Shown here in pieces: positions 37,918 through 47,656 of a DNA stretch of 64,000 bases; within the stretch, counting starts at the first letter, position 1; each line of letters starts with the position of its first letter. The stretch covers positions 1 through 64,000 of the forward strand of contig NZ_JAUYEY010000012.1 of assembly GCF_030689685.1 (NCBI RefSeq), in the 5' to 3' direction. The position numbers and the translations under genes are program-made. The notes below the pieces were generated by a model that searched no databases, had not been told where the DNA came from, and saw nothing but the letters and a program-made list of their open reading frames with translations. Source of the stretch: Polaromonas sp. GTDB lineage: Bacteria > Pseudomonadota > Gammaproteobacteria > Burkholderiales > Burkholderiaceae_C.

Positions 37918-38403
37918 ATGGGAACACTCGACAAGTTTGACATCGCCATCCTGAATGAATTGCAAACCGACGGACGCCTCAGCAATGCTGAACTCAGCAG
38001 CCGTGTCGGCCTGAGTGCCGCGCCTTGCTGGCGGCGTGTGCGGGCGCTGGAGGAGAGCGGCTTCATCAAGGGGTACCGCGCCGAGATCGACCGACACAAG
38101 ATCGGCCTGGGTGTGCTGGCTTTTGTGCGGCTGGACGCCGACCGCAACACCGGCGACGCCACCAGCGTGATGGAAGAAGCCATCCGCAAGTTGCCCGAAA
38201 TCATTGCATGCCACTACATCAGCGGCACCGGCACTTTCGAGCTGCAGGTGGTGGCGCGCGACCTGGACAGCTTCTCGCGTTTTGCGCTGAAAAGCCTGCT
38301 GAACCTGCCGAACGTGAAGGACATGCACACCAGCTTCTCGCTGGGCGAGGTCAAGGCCAGCAGTGCCCTGCCGCTGGGCCACCTCAAGAAACCTCCGAGT
38401 TGA
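37918..38403 (+). CDS. Lrp/AsnC family transcriptional regulator
   Basis: A 161-residue regulator. The N-terminal helix-turn-helix reads LDKFDIAILNELQTDGRLSNAELSSRVGLS with AAPCWRRVRALEESGFIKGY. The C-terminal RAM (ligand-binding) domain includes ISGTGTFELQVVARDLDSF. Divergent transcription from the aryl-pyruvate oxidoreductase suggests it senses an aromatic or branched amino acid and controls that gene. This is inferred from position and family, not shown directly. Confidence 0.93.
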   Translation: MGTLDKFDIAILNELQTDGRLSNAELSSRVGLSAAPCWRRVRALEESGFIKGYRAEIDRHKIGLGVLAFVRLDADRNTGDATSVMEEAIRKLPEIIACHYISGTGTFELQVVARDLDSFSRFALKSLLNLPNVKDMHTSFSLGEVKASSALPLGHLKKPPS

Positions 38404-38447
38404 CGGGTCTATCTGCCTCCGGAAGGTGTTTTATCCCAGGTTTCAAG

Positions 38448-38507
38448 CGTTTTAGGGCTCCAGCCCTTATGTGGCGGGCGCGATCAGCTCCTGATTTAAT
38501 AGCAAGT
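38448..38507 (+). repeat. R1 dispersed repeat, copy F
   Basis: Between the convergent lrp and mltA genes: AGGGCTCCAGCCCTTATGTG, GCGGGCGCGATCAGCTC, then TGATTTAATAGCAA. The first hairpin AGGGCT-cc-AGCCCT is perfect. It shares the 19-base run AGCCCTTATGTGGCGGGCG exactly with copy I at 62 kb. Confidence 0.75.
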
Positions 38508-38546
38508 TAGCCGCGTCGGGGCCGCAGCGCGGTTGTCAGCGCACGC

Positions 38547-39701
38547 TCACCGGGGCCACAACACCCACAGCCGCAGGGGCTGGTTCACGCGGCTGGCAAG
38601 CAGTCCGGCGTCAAGACCGGTGCCGGCGAAGTAGTCGGCGCGCACCGCCCCGACGATGGCGCTGCCGGTGTCCTGCGCGATCACCAGCTTTTGCAGATCA
38701 GCCGCCGCCCCGCGCGATGCCAGCCAGACCGGGGTGCCGTAGGGAATGCTCTCGCGGTCCACCGCGATCGAGCGCCCCGGCGTCAGTGGCACGCCCTGCG
38801 CGCCGCGCGGGCCGTACGAAGCATCCTGCTCAGTCAGCACCTCCTCGCGAAAAAAAATGTAGCGCGGATTGCTCCAGAGTAGCTGTGGCAGACGCTGCGG
38901 ATTTTGTGCCGCCCAAGCCTTGGTCGCGTCGGGCCAGGGGTTGATTTTGGTCACGCCCTGCTCCAACAGCCACTGGTTCACGCTGCGGTAGGGCTGCTCA
39001 TTGGAGCCGGCAAACGCGACACGCACCATGCGCTGGCTGCCGTCGGCCTCGGTCAAATTCAGGCGGCCGGAGCCCTGGATGTGCAGCATCAACACATCAA
39101 TCGGGTCGGCCATGAAGGCGATCTCGCGGCCGCGCAACGCCGCCTGCGCCTCGGGCAGGATGTCGATGTCCTGCCGCGTGTACCAGGGTTTGCGGCTGGC
39201 CAGGCCAGCGGGCAGCTGGTACAGCGGCACGGTGTAGCCGTTGCCACTCTTGCGGCTGGCCTTGAATACCGGCTCGTAGTAACTCGTGAGCAAGCCCTCG
39301 GCCGCGCCCTGCGGGGTTTCGACACGGTAGGGCTGGAGACGGCTCATCATCCAGGCGCGCTGCTCCTCGGAGCTCGCGATACTCAGGCGCCGCACCTCGT
39401 CGCACAGCGGCGCGAACACCGGGCCGGGCCGTTCGCAACTCTTAAGCCAGGCGTTCCAGGCCTCAAACAACGCGTCGTTTTCAAAACCCGGCAACTCGGA
39501 CCAGGGCACCGGCACCCAGCGACTTTTGCCCTGCGTTCTTGCCGGTGGCAGGCCGGTGCCGTCGCCGGGGCGTGCGGTGTCGGCTGCGGTCGGGGGCCGG
39601 GAGGTCGGTGACGAAGGCAGCGGTGCCGTAGCGCAAGAGGCAAGCAGCCCCATGAAGGCGATAATGATAGCGGTGTGTGTTGCCCGGGAAAAAACAGTCA
39701 T
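38547..39701 (-). CDS. mltA: Membrane-bound lytic murein transglycosylase A
   Basis: A 384-residue lipoprotein that cleaves peptidoglycan glycan strands. The N-terminal signal (THTAIIIAFMGLLASC) ends with an LASC lipobox. The MltA domain shows GLLTSYYEPVFKASR and DVLMLHIQGSGRLNL. The C-terminal 3D domain carries the catalytic Asp region AQDTGSAIVGAVRADYFAGTG. The ATG at 39701 is on the minus strand and shares bases with the ATG of a divergent small gene (CATG at 39699-39702). Confidence 0.94.
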   Translation of the reverse strand: MTVFSRATHTAIIIAFMGLLASCATAPLPSSPTSRPPTAADTARPGDGTGLPPARTQGKSRWVPVPWSELPGFENDALFEAWNAWLKSCERPGPVFAPLCDEVRRLSIASSEEQRAWMMSRLQPYRVETPQGAAEGLLTSYYEPVFKASRKSGNGYTVPLYQLPAGLASRKPWYTRQDIDILPEAQAALRGREIAFMADPIDVLMLHIQGSGRLNLTEADGSQRMVRVAFAGSNEQPYRSVNQWLLEQGVTKINPWPDATKAWAAQNPQRLPQLLWSNPRYIFFREEVLTEQDASYGPRGAQGVPLTPGRSIAVDRESIPYGTPVWLASRGAAADLQKLVIAQDTGSAIVGAVRADYFAGTGLDAGLLASRVNQPLRLWVLWPR

Positions 39702-39849
39702 GGCCTTACTTTTACTTGAAGCCCTGGGGGCTTTGCTGATACTGGTGTTCATTGTCTGGTGGACCATGTTTTCCGGTCGCAAGAACGGTGAACTGAAGAA
39801 AGACGCCGAGCCCGATTCGGCAACAAAAAAAACGGACGATTTGCTATGA
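39700..39849 (+). CDS. Small single-span membrane protein, unknown function
   Basis: A 49-residue protein. A hydrophobic helix (LLLLEALGALLILVFIVWWTMF, about residues 3-24) is followed by a charged tail (SGRKNGELKKDAEPDS). The stop overlaps the end of the convergent response-regulator gene by six bases, and the start overlaps the divergent mltA start, so it exactly fills the gap. A GGGAA motif lies about 11 bases upstream. Topology suggests N-out/C-in or a small anchored tail. I know no named family for it; confidence rests on the helix and tight fit. Confidence 0.6.
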   Translation: MALLLLEALGALLILVFIVWWTMFSGRKNGELKKDAEPDSATKKTDDLL

Positions 39850-40470
39850 ATTACGCAGCAAATTAGCCAGCTCCACCGCCGACTTTACGTTCATTTTGTC
39901 AAAAACACGGGCGCGGTGAACTTCCACCGTGCGCACGCTGATGTCGAGCTGGTCGGCCACCAGCTTGTTCGGCAGCCCCTCCACCACCAGCCGCATCACA
40001 TGACGCTCGCGCTCGGTCAGGCCGTTGAGGCGGGCGCGCAGGCCGATGTGTTCGCTGTGCTGGGCCAGCGCCGCCGCCGACTGCGCGAGCGCCTGCTCGA
40101 TGCGGTCCACCAGCAAATTGTCGGAAAACGGTTTCTCGCAAAAGTCGAAGGCGCCGCGCTTGACGGCATCAACAGCGGTGGGCACGTCGGCATGGCCCGT
40201 CAGAAAGATCACCGGCAGCGTGGGCAACAGCCCGCAGGCAATCAGTTTTTCAAACATCGCCAGACCGCTCATGCCGCCCATGCGCACGTCGAGCAGCGCG
40301 CATGAAGGAGAAGTGACTTGAAACACCCCGGAAATACGCTCGTCAAAGGCTTCCGCACTGTCAAACGATTCGCTGGGCAGGCGCCGCGAACGCAGCAGCC
40401 AGGCCAGGGCCTCGCGCACGCTGGCATCGTCGTCGACGATGTAGACAGTGGCATTCTGTATTGGTTCCAT
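39844..40470 (-). CDS. FixJ-type LuxR response regulator
   Basis: A 208-residue two-component regulator. The receiver domain has VYIVDDDASVREALAWLL, the phosphorylated Asp in CALLDVRMGGMSG, and the conserved Lys region in FLTGHADVPTAVDAVKRGAFDFCEKPF. The C-terminal LuxR helix-turn-helix is LTERERHVMRLVVEGLPNK then ISVRTVEVHRARVFDKM. It lies nine bases after the histidine kinase gene, its likely partner. Target genes cannot be told from the window. Confidence 0.94.
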   Translation of the reverse strand: MEPIQNATVYIVDDDASVREALAWLLRSRRLPSESFDSAEAFDERISGVFQVTSPSCALLDVRMGGMSGLAMFEKLIACGLLPTLPVIFLTGHADVPTAVDAVKRGAFDFCEKPFSDNLLVDRIEQALAQSAAALAQHSEHIGLRARLNGLTERERHVMRLVVEGLPNKLVADQLDISVRTVEVHRARVFDKMNVKSAVELANLLRNS

Positions 40471-40479
40471 GACATTCCT

Positions 40480-42564
40480 TTAGGACGCTGACGCCGCCAA
40501 CGCGGCCATCTCCGGCGCTTCGCTGGCGCTGACCGCCACCGGCAGGGTGAACGTGAAAATCGTACCCTGAGGCGACACCGCCTCAAAGCCCAGGAAGCCG
40601 CCGTGCTGCTCGATCACCGTGCGGCACAGGCTCAGACCCAGGCCCATGCCTTCGGCCTTGGTGGTGAAAAATGGCGTGAACAGCTGCTGGGCCACTTTTT
40701 CCGAGATGCCCTCGCCGTGGTCGATCACGGCGAACTCCACCCAGCGACTGTAGGCATTGGACGCGGCCGGCCGCACGCGCAAGGTCAGCACTTTTTCGGT
40801 ACGGCGGTTTTTGTCCAGCCCCTGCATGGCCTGCATGCCGTTGCGCGCGAGATTGAGCAACACCTGCTCAACCATGGTCCGGTCGCACAGCACCGGGCCG
40901 CAACCGGCGTCCACCTGCATCAGCACCCGCACACCGAGCTTGCGCGCCTGCAGGCTCACCAGCGGCATCACTGCATCGAGCAGGGCACGTGGTGCGGTCG
41001 GCTCGCGTACCTGCTCGCGTCGCCGCACAAAATCGTGCACGCTCCTGATCACCTTGCCGGCCCGCTCGGCCTGCTCGGCAATCCGGCGCATGGCCAATTG
41101 CAGGTCATCGCTGTTGCCCGGCGCACTGCTGTCCGCCGCAGCGCTCTGAAGCAGGTTGAGCGAGCCCGTGGCGTAGCTGGAAATAGCCGCCAGCGGCTGG
41201 TTCAACTCGTGGCTGAGCAGCGATGCCATCTCGCCGACGGTGGCCAGCCGCGCTGTGGCCTGAAGCCGGTCCTGGCTGGCGCGCGACAACTCCTCGATGC
41301 GTCGCTGCTCGCTGACATCGAGGATGGCGCTCATCCAGCCGGTCTGCTTGCCCACGGCGTTGATGAGCGGCGCCTCAATGATCAGCACCGGAAAACGTGA
41401 ACCATCGCGCCGCATGAACACCGACTCGAAGCCTTCACGCGGCAAATGTGCGCCTATGGCCAGGCGGCGGGCCTGGCGCTGCCCGTATTCCTCGACCTGC
41501 TCGGGCGGCCAGTAGGGCGGGGGCATGTCACGGTTGAGCAGCTCGCCGGCCTCCAGGCCAACCATCTGGCAAAAAGCCGGGTTCACGTAAGTCACGCGCC
41601 CCTGCAGATCGCGGGCGCGCATACCGGTCACCAGCGAGTCCTCCATGGCCTTGCGAAAAGCCAGCGCGTCGGCCAGGTCGTGCTCCACCCTGAGTCGTCG
41701 CCGCATGTCGCGACCCAGCAGCGCCAGCACCGCCACCAGCGCCATCGACATGGCCGTGACCAGGGCGGTCAGCAGGTTAGGAAACAGGGCCGGTGTCCCG
41801 CGCCGACTCTCCAGCCGCAGGACCAGTGTGTTGCCCGGCAGGTCAAGCAGTTGCTGGGCCACGTGAGCCTGGCTGCCGCGCGTTGGGTTGCCGTACATCG
41901 CCAGCCGTGTGCCGTCGGCTTCGGTGAAAGCCAGGCCCTGCCCGCGCGCCACTTGCCGACCCACCAGTTCGGACAGGATATCGGGCAGTGAGTAGGTTGC
42001 CACCAGGTAGCCCGCCTGTCGGCCGGCCGTCAGCACCGGTACACACATGTCCAACACCTCCAGGCCCAGGCCATCGGCCTGCGGCAGAAAATAGCTGATC
42101 GAGTAAGCCGGGCCGCTGAAGCGCCGCGCAGCCGCGCAGGCAAAACCGACATCGGTCTGCGTCCCGTCGCGGCCCAGGCGCTCGAACACCGAGGTGCGGT
42201 AAGGCGTCTCGGTGAAAGACATCAGACCCAGCGCCAGGTCGCGCCATTCCAGGCGCATGATCTCGCGGTTTTCGTGCAGGAGTTCGGCCGCTGGGACGCG
42301 CCAGGCCTGCGTGCTCGGGCTTTTGGCCTGCAAGGCCTGCAAGCTCTGCACGTTGCGCGTCAGCTCTGCGCGGATATCGGTGACCATCTGCGCTGCATCC
42401 TGCTCCAGGCGGCTTTGTACCTGGCTGGCTTCATACCGCCCGGCCAGCCAGACCAGCGTGGACAACAAGCCGGCAAGCAGGGCAACCAGCAGGGTCCACA
42501 GCGCCCAGCGGCGGCTCCAGCGCCGGCCCGCGCGCTTGTTGAACACTTTTGGCAACGCGCTCAC
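40480..42564 (-). CDS. PAS-containing sensor histidine kinase
   Basis: A 694-residue membrane kinase. The first helix WALWTLLVALLAGLLSTLVWL (near residue 20) and the second LLTALVTAMSMALVAVLALLG (near 275) enclose a ~230-residue periplasmic sensor. A PAS domain follows (LVTGMRARDLQGRVTYVNPAF), then the phospho-His box LLSHELNQPLAAISSYA and an ATPase domain (NLARNGMQAMQG, VIDHGEGIS, GMGLGLSLCRTVIEQHGG). The start is GTG, overlapping the nitrilase stop (GTGA, 42561-42564). Family is DctB/FixL-like; the ligand is unknown. Confidence 0.92.
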   Translation of the reverse strand: MSALPKVFNKRAGRRWSRRWALWTLLVALLAGLLSTLVWLAGRYEASQVQSRLEQDAAQMVTDIRAELTRNVQSLQALQAKSPSTQAWRVPAAELLHENREIMRLEWRDLALGLMSFTETPYRTSVFERLGRDGTQTDVGFACAAARRFSGPAYSISYFLPQADGLGLEVLDMCVPVLTAGRQAGYLVATYSLPDILSELVGRQVARGQGLAFTEADGTRLAMYGNPTRGSQAHVAQQLLDLPGNTLVLRLESRRGTPALFPNLLTALVTAMSMALVAVLALLGRDMRRRLRVEHDLADALAFRKAMEDSLVTGMRARDLQGRVTYVNPAFCQMVGLEAGELLNRDMPPPYWPPEQVEEYGQRQARRLAIGAHLPREGFESVFMRRDGSRFPVLIIEAPLINAVGKQTGWMSAILDVSEQRRIEELSRASQDRLQATARLATVGEMASLLSHELNQPLAAISSYATGSLNLLQSAAADSSAPGNSDDLQLAMRRIAEQAERAGKVIRSVHDFVRRREQVREPTAPRALLDAVMPLVSLQARKLGVRVLMQVDAGCGPVLCDRTMVEQVLLNLARNGMQAMQGLDKNRRTEKVLTLRVRPAASNAYSRWVEFAVIDHGEGISEKVAQQLFTPFFTTKAEGMGLGLSLCRTVIEQHGGFLGFEAVSPQGTIFTFTLPVAVSASEAPEMAALAASAS

Positions 42565-43367
42565 AGTACCCCGTGCTTCAGCGCGGGGAGCTGTAAACGC
42601 ACGGCGTTGAGGCGCTCGGCCCGCAACTCGGCCATGACCACCGCCAGGCCTTGAGCGCGCTGCGCAAGGATTTGTCCCCACGGATCGACAATAAGGCTCT
42701 GGCCCCAGGTGCGACGCTGGTTCTCATGCACACCGCCCTGGGCGGCCGCCACCACATATGCCAGGTTTTCAATCGCTCGCGCTCGCAGCAAGGTTTCCCA
42801 GTGCGCCTGCCCGGTGGTGTAGGTAAAGGCGCTAGGCACCAGCAGCAGATCGGCCTTCATCGCGCGGTAGAGTTCTGGAAAACGCAGGTCGTAACAGATG
42901 CTCAGGCCCACCCGATAACTGTGGCCGTCAATGGACGGCAAATCAAACGTGACCGGCGCCGCCCCGCTTTCGATGACACGCGACTCGTCGTACTGTTCGC
43001 GCCCGTTGTCGAATCGGAAAAGGTGAATCTTGTCGTACCGCGCAATACACTCGCCCGTCGGCGCATACACCAGCGCGCTGTTGCGTACATGCTGGCTGTC
43101 GCTGGCGCGAAGCGGCACGGTGCCGCCGACAATCCAGAGCTTGAGTTCACGCGCCGACTGGGCCAAAAAATCCTGAATAACACCCTGGCCAGCGCTTTCC
43201 TGCACAGCCAACTTGTCGCTGTCTTTCCAGCCCATCAGGCAAAAATACTCTGGCAACACCGCCAGCTCGGCGCCTTGCGCGGCCGCTTGCCCGAGCAACT
43301 GCCTGGCCGCCTCCAGGTTGGCCTGAACACTGGTGCCGGAAACCATTTGAAGCGCGGCGACGTGCAT
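42561..43367 (-). CDS. Carbon-nitrogen hydrolase (Nit1-like amidase)
   Basis: A 268-residue nitrilase-superfamily enzyme. The catalytic triad is visible as Glu in ELAVLPEYFCLMG, Lys in ARYDKIHLFRFD and Cys in VGLSICYDLRFPELYRAM. Similarity of layout to Nit1/NitFhit proteins suggests deaminated-glutathione amidase or a related omega-amidase role. It begins two bases after the YhdP-like gene stop and its own stop overlaps the kinase start, forming a tight minus-strand string. Confidence 0.93.
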   Translation of the reverse strand: MHVAALQMVSGTSVQANLEAARQLLGQAAAQGAELAVLPEYFCLMGWKDSDKLAVQESAGQGVIQDFLAQSARELKLWIVGGTVPLRASDSQHVRNSALVYAPTGECIARYDKIHLFRFDNGREQYDESRVIESGAAPVTFDLPSIDGHSYRVGLSICYDLRFPELYRAMKADLLLVPSAFTYTTGQAHWETLLRARAIENLAYVVAAAQGGVHENQRRTWGQSLIVDPWGQILAQRAQGLAVVMAELRAERLNAVRLQLPALKHGVL

Positions 43368-43369
43368 CT

Positions 43370-46300
43370 TTATTTCTCTCCGGTGTCCTCGCCAGCCTTC
43401 GCGCCGACCACGGATTTGCGCTCCGTCTTGGTGATTTTCGGGTTGGTCCAGGTGCCGTCGATGTGAAACTCCTGGGTTGCCGCCTGCGTCAACGGACGCC
43501 GCAGGAAATACTGCGCGAGAAAGGTGCCTATGCCTATCGCCGGGTTGATGACGGTAGCGATCAGCGAAGCAGTTCCCGCGTTGATCTCCGGCACCACCAC
43601 CACCGTCAGGTTTTGCGTTTCTTTCGCAATGTCGGCGGACCCTTCCATCAACACTGCGGCATTGACCCCTTTCATCTGCAGGTTGTTGGTGAACGCCAGT
43701 CCCTGGGTAATGCTGACATCACCGCGCACAAAGTCAAACGAGAAGCCTTCAGAAAAAACATCGCGAAAATCCAGGGTCAACCGCCTCGGCAAGGCCTGTA
43801 GGCTGAGAACGCCGAGCAGCTTGGCAATGCCCGGCTCGGCCTTGAGAAACTGGCCCGAGGCCACATTCACATTGAACTGGCCGTTCAGGCTCGGGTAATC
43901 CAGGCTCAGGGGCGAGCCGATCCAGGCGATCTGGCCTTCCAGTCGGCCCTTGCCGCGGCGGATGACATCGGCCATGCCGAAACGCTTGAGCAACTCGCCC
44001 GAATCTTCAATATCCAGCCGGAAGTTCATCACCGTGCGGCGCCGCTCGGTGGCCACGCGCAGCCCCGAGCCGGTCGCCACACCGAGTGCCTGCTGCGCGT
44101 TGACGGCCACCCAATTGCCGTTGGCGGTCAGTGTGGCCTCCGGCAAGATGATGTTGAGCTTGTTGAGCCGCCACTCCCGCACGCCGCCCTCGCGCGCCAC
44201 GGTGCCGGCGCCGCGGTTGATCGCCTCAATCTCCACACGCCCGAGTTTTTTGCCGCGCAGTTCCAGGTCTTCGACCACGATGTCGAGCGCCGGGATATTG
44301 GCCGGTTGCTCGTCCAAAATCGCCTCGACCTCGCTGGCGGTGCCCTGGCCCAGGCTCAGGCGCGCCAAGCGCCCATACAGCCGGCCCGCCCCGGCTCCAC
44401 CGGGCTGGTGGAACTCGACATAACCATTGAGTTCGGTCGCATCGATGTTGGCGCGCCAGGTCAGGCCGTCGCGCGAGCCGCCAAGTACCACGTTGTGCAG
44501 CGTGCGCCCCTGCAGCAGCAGCTCTTTGGCCCGGATCGCCATGCTGGTCGGCAGGTAATTGAGCACGGCACTGGTCGGCGTCAGGCGGCCGGGGACCGCT
44601 GCGGGGGCCGGATCGCCGGAGGCATCCAGCACTTTCTCCCAGGCATCCATGTCCACACGGGCCAAGTTGATATTGGCCGCGACCCCGTTGTCGGGCAGCG
44701 GGACGCTTTCGCCCGCTTCCAACCCGATCGCCATGGCGCCACGCAGCACCCGCGCCTCGCTGCCGCTGATGTCACGCACATACAGCACCGACGCCAGCCT
44801 TCCCACGCTGAGCGACACCTGGTCCTGGGTCGGCTGGCCTGCGCCGCCGCCGGTCTCGCGCATGGCCATGTTGTCAAACCGCAGCGGCAGCGTGGTCTCG
44901 GCGTTTTTTGTCAAGGGCGCGGGCAGGCTCAGGGCCATGCCTTGCAGATTGCTGGCCACGCTGATCTCGGTCATGCCCTTCCTGAACCCCAGGCTGGCGG
45001 TGTAGGCTGTCGCGCCGCTCGCATGGGCGCCCAGGCGCGCCGCCATGCCGAGCTCCTTCGCCTGGCGCAAGCCTTCGGCACTGAGCGTTCCCTGGGCGCG
45101 AATCACCACGGCAGCATCCGGGAATTCCTGAGTGCCGGCCACAGAGCGCGCGGCGCCGGATGGCGCGGCACGGGTGCCGCCTTCCAGCCGGATGTCTCCG
45201 CCCAGCATGCGTGCCTGCCCCCCGGAAATCGCAAACCCGCTTTCGCTGAAGCTGACCAGCCCTTTGAGTCGCATCAGTTGCGGCGTGTCGGGCGTGAACT
45301 GGACATCGTTGCCCGGCACGCTGACCGTACCCTGCACACGCGTGTTGTCCAGCTTGGCGAGCGGCAGGGTTAGCTGGATTTTGTAGTCGGCAGCGCCGCC
45401 CGCCACGGTTTTGCTCAAGGCCTTGCCGGTCATCTCGCCGAGCGGCGAGGTATTGACGAAGCCCAGGGCATCACTGAGCAGGCCCTTCAGCTCCGCATTG
45501 ACCTGCACCGTGGCTGAATGCATCAGGTCCGGAATGCGCGCATCGGCCTTGACCACCTGCAGGCCGGGCAGGCCGGTCACTCGTGCACTTGCACCATTGA
45601 CCTGCAGCGAAGCGCGGTCAAACACCAGTTCACCGGACAGTTCACTCAAGGCCGGCCAGACAGCGGCATCGCGAGGCTGGATGGACTTCGGTACATACGC
45701 GTAGGACGCGTTGGCGACCTTGGCGGAGACCCGGAATTCACCGAGTTTCGGGTCGGCAAAAGGCAACTCGTTCAGGTTGCCTTTGACCTTGAACTTGACA
45801 TCCGTGAGCGCACCGGCCATCACGGCATCTCGCACATAGTGACGAACCGTGTCCGGCAAGACCAGCGGCAGGTAGCGATGGACCTTGCTGCCATCTCCGC
45901 GACTGAGGACGCCCTGCAGATCGAGCACGCCCGGAAAGCGGCTGTCGCGCCCGGCACCGGCCGTGCCGGCGGCCGGCGCATCGGCGGTGTGCCAGCGGGC
46001 TTGCGCCGTGCCCTGGGCGTCGGCATTGGCAAACGCGATATTGCGCAACTGCACGTCAATCTTCGGGCCGGCCAGCTTCCACTGAGCATCTGTCGAGAAT
46101 TGATCGAGCAGCAGGCGGGGGTCTTCAAAAATGCCGGGCAGGTCCAGCTCGCCGCTGTTGATCCTGACCTTGGCCTGCCCGCCCTGCTGGGTCAGGTCAA
46201 AGTCCATCAGCGCGCCGCGCACGCCGGGCCGCCCGATGGACGCCTGGCTTCCCGGTCCTCCCGCGCCGGGAGGCGCCGCCTGTGACGCCAGCTCCAGCCC

Positions 46301-47590
46301 GGCCACGCGGCCTTTGGCGGAATAGGCACTGGGCGCGTCCAGCGCACCCTGCCATTTCGCTTCGACAGTCTCCACCAGCCCTTTGGGCGCCAGCGCAGCG
46401 ATCAGTCCGTGGGTGGCGCTGCCCAGTGGCAGTCGGTTGGCAATCAAGGCCAGGGCCGCCAGGTCCAGTTTGTCCGCCTTGACTTCGCCGCGTACCGGCG
46501 ACTTGCCCTCGGCGCCGGTGTAGACAATGGCGGCGTTGCCGCCCGGCCACTGCAGACCGTCGCGGGTGCGGAACTGCAGGTTTTCCGTGGCCACATCGAA
46601 ACCATTGGCCAGGTGCCTGCCGCCGATGCGGCCGGTCACGGCCTGCAAGGCCAGCGGTTCCAGCGCCCGCCCCAGCGTCACATCAACTTCCAGCAAGGCC
46701 AGGTCTGCGGTGCCGCCAGTGAACTGGCCGTCATGCACGTCCACCCAGGCGCGCAGAGCACCGGTGCCGGCTTTCAGATCAATGCCCAGCTGGTCCAGGC
46801 TGACGTAACGCTTGACCTCGGAAGCGTCGACGCGGCTGAACTCGGCATAGAACTGGCCTGCCCATTGCTGCCAGCGGCCGGCGCCGCCGGACAAAAACGG
46901 CTCGCGGAAAACCCCGCGCACACTGAAGCGCTCACCCCAGGCCGGTGGCGGCGTTGCATCCAAACGCATCAGGTGGCGTTTGCCAGGATTACGTGTCGTC
47001 CAGTCCACCTCGGTCAGGGCCAGCACCGGTGCCTGCCGCAGGTCGTCCGTCCAGCGCACCGTACCGCCGCGAATGACGAATTCGGTCTGCGAGAAAAACC
47101 AGTCGGCACCAGCCTTGCCGTCGTTGCGGCTTTGCAAGACATCCAGGCCGGCCACGTATATCTTTCCGTTGGCGGTGCGCCGGATGTCCAACTCGGGCTG
47201 GTCGATGTACAGCTGCTCGAACCCCAGCCGCCACAGGGACGAAGGCGAGACGGCCGCGAGCACACGCGGCAGGCTCAGGGCAGCCCGGCCCTGGGCATCG
47301 AGCAGGGTGACGTCGCGCAGCTCGAACGAGGGAATCAGCCCCCCGGAGCGGGCGGTGATCTGGCCGATACGCACCGGCACCCCCAGCGCCTGAGTGGCTG
47401 CCGTTTCAAGGCGCGGGCGAAAGTCGGCGATTCGCGGCACAATCCAGCCGTGGAGCACGGCCCAGGCCGCACCGAACAGGACCCAGAAAGCCAGAACCAG
47501 CCCCAGAGCGATGCGTGCAGCCGTGGCGGCAATTTTCAGACGTCGGGTGGGAAGCACTTGCTGGGAGGAGGTCGATTGATCCATTGACAT
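43370..47590 (-). CDS. YhdP/AsmA-like envelope protein (TIGR02099 type)
   Basis: A 1406-residue envelope protein. An N-terminal membrane helix (IALGLVLAFWVLFGAAWAVLHGW) anchors a very long beta-rich periplasmic portion of the AsmA/DUF3971 kind, ending with the AsmA-like C-terminal block FDFVRGDVSITQGLAF and LTVVVVPEINAGTASL. E. coli YhdP is one of the bridge proteins implicated in moving phospholipid to the outer membrane; that role is inferred by family. It is divergent from glnE with only 66 bases between starts. Confidence 0.92.
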   Translation of the reverse strand: MSMDQSTSSQQVLPTRRLKIAATAARIALGLVLAFWVLFGAAWAVLHGWIVPRIADFRPRLETAATQALGVPVRIGQITARSGGLIPSFELRDVTLLDAQGRAALSLPRVLAAVSPSSLWRLGFEQLYIDQPELDIRRTANGKIYVAGLDVLQSRNDGKAGADWFFSQTEFVIRGGTVRWTDDLRQAPVLALTEVDWTTRNPGKRHLMRLDATPPPAWGERFSVRGVFREPFLSGGAGRWQQWAGQFYAEFSRVDASEVKRYVSLDQLGIDLKAGTGALRAWVDVHDGQFTGGTADLALLEVDVTLGRALEPLALQAVTGRIGGRHLANGFDVATENLQFRTRDGLQWPGGNAAIVYTGAEGKSPVRGEVKADKLDLAALALIANRLPLGSATHGLIAALAPKGLVETVEAKWQGALDAPSAYSAKGRVAGLELASQAAPPGAGGPGSQASIGRPGVRGALMDFDLTQQGGQAKVRINSGELDLPGIFEDPRLLLDQFSTDAQWKLAGPKIDVQLRNIAFANADAQGTAQARWHTADAPAAGTAGAGRDSRFPGVLDLQGVLSRGDGSKVHRYLPLVLPDTVRHYVRDAVMAGALTDVKFKVKGNLNELPFADPKLGEFRVSAKVANASYAYVPKSIQPRDAAVWPALSELSGELVFDRASLQVNGASARVTGLPGLQVVKADARIPDLMHSATVQVNAELKGLLSDALGFVNTSPLGEMTGKALSKTVAGGAADYKIQLTLPLAKLDNTRVQGTVSVPGNDVQFTPDTPQLMRLKGLVSFSESGFAISGGQARMLGGDIRLEGGTRAAPSGAARSVAGTQEFPDAAVVIRAQGTLSAEGLRQAKELGMAARLGAHASGATAYTASLGFRKGMTEISVASNLQGMALSLPAPLTKNAETTLPLRFDNMAMRETGGGAGQPTQDQVSLSVGRLASVLYVRDISGSEARVLRGAMAIGLEAGESVPLPDNGVAANINLARVDMDAWEKVLDASGDPAPAAVPGRLTPTSAVLNYLPTSMAIRAKELLLQGRTLHNVVLGGSRDGLTWRANIDATELNGYVEFHQPGGAGAGRLYGRLARLSLGQGTASEVEAILDEQPANIPALDIVVEDLELRGKKLGRVEIEAINRGAGTVAREGGVREWRLNKLNIILPEATLTANGNWVAVNAQQALGVATGSGLRVATERRRTVMNFRLDIEDSGELLKRFGMADVIRRGKGRLEGQIAWIGSPLSLDYPSLNGQFNVNVASGQFLKAEPGIAKLLGVLSLQALPRRLTLDFRDVFSEGFSFDFVRGDVSITQGLAFTNNLQMKGVNAAVLMEGSADIAKETQNLTVVVVPEINAGTASLIATVINPAIGIGTFLAQYFLRRPLTQAATQEFHIDGTWTNPKITKTERKSVVGAKAGEDTGEK

Positions 47591-47656
47591 GAGAATTATG
47601 ACCTTCAGCGCTTGCGTCCGTTCAATGCCCCACAGGGAAGTTTGGTAACCAGTGTC

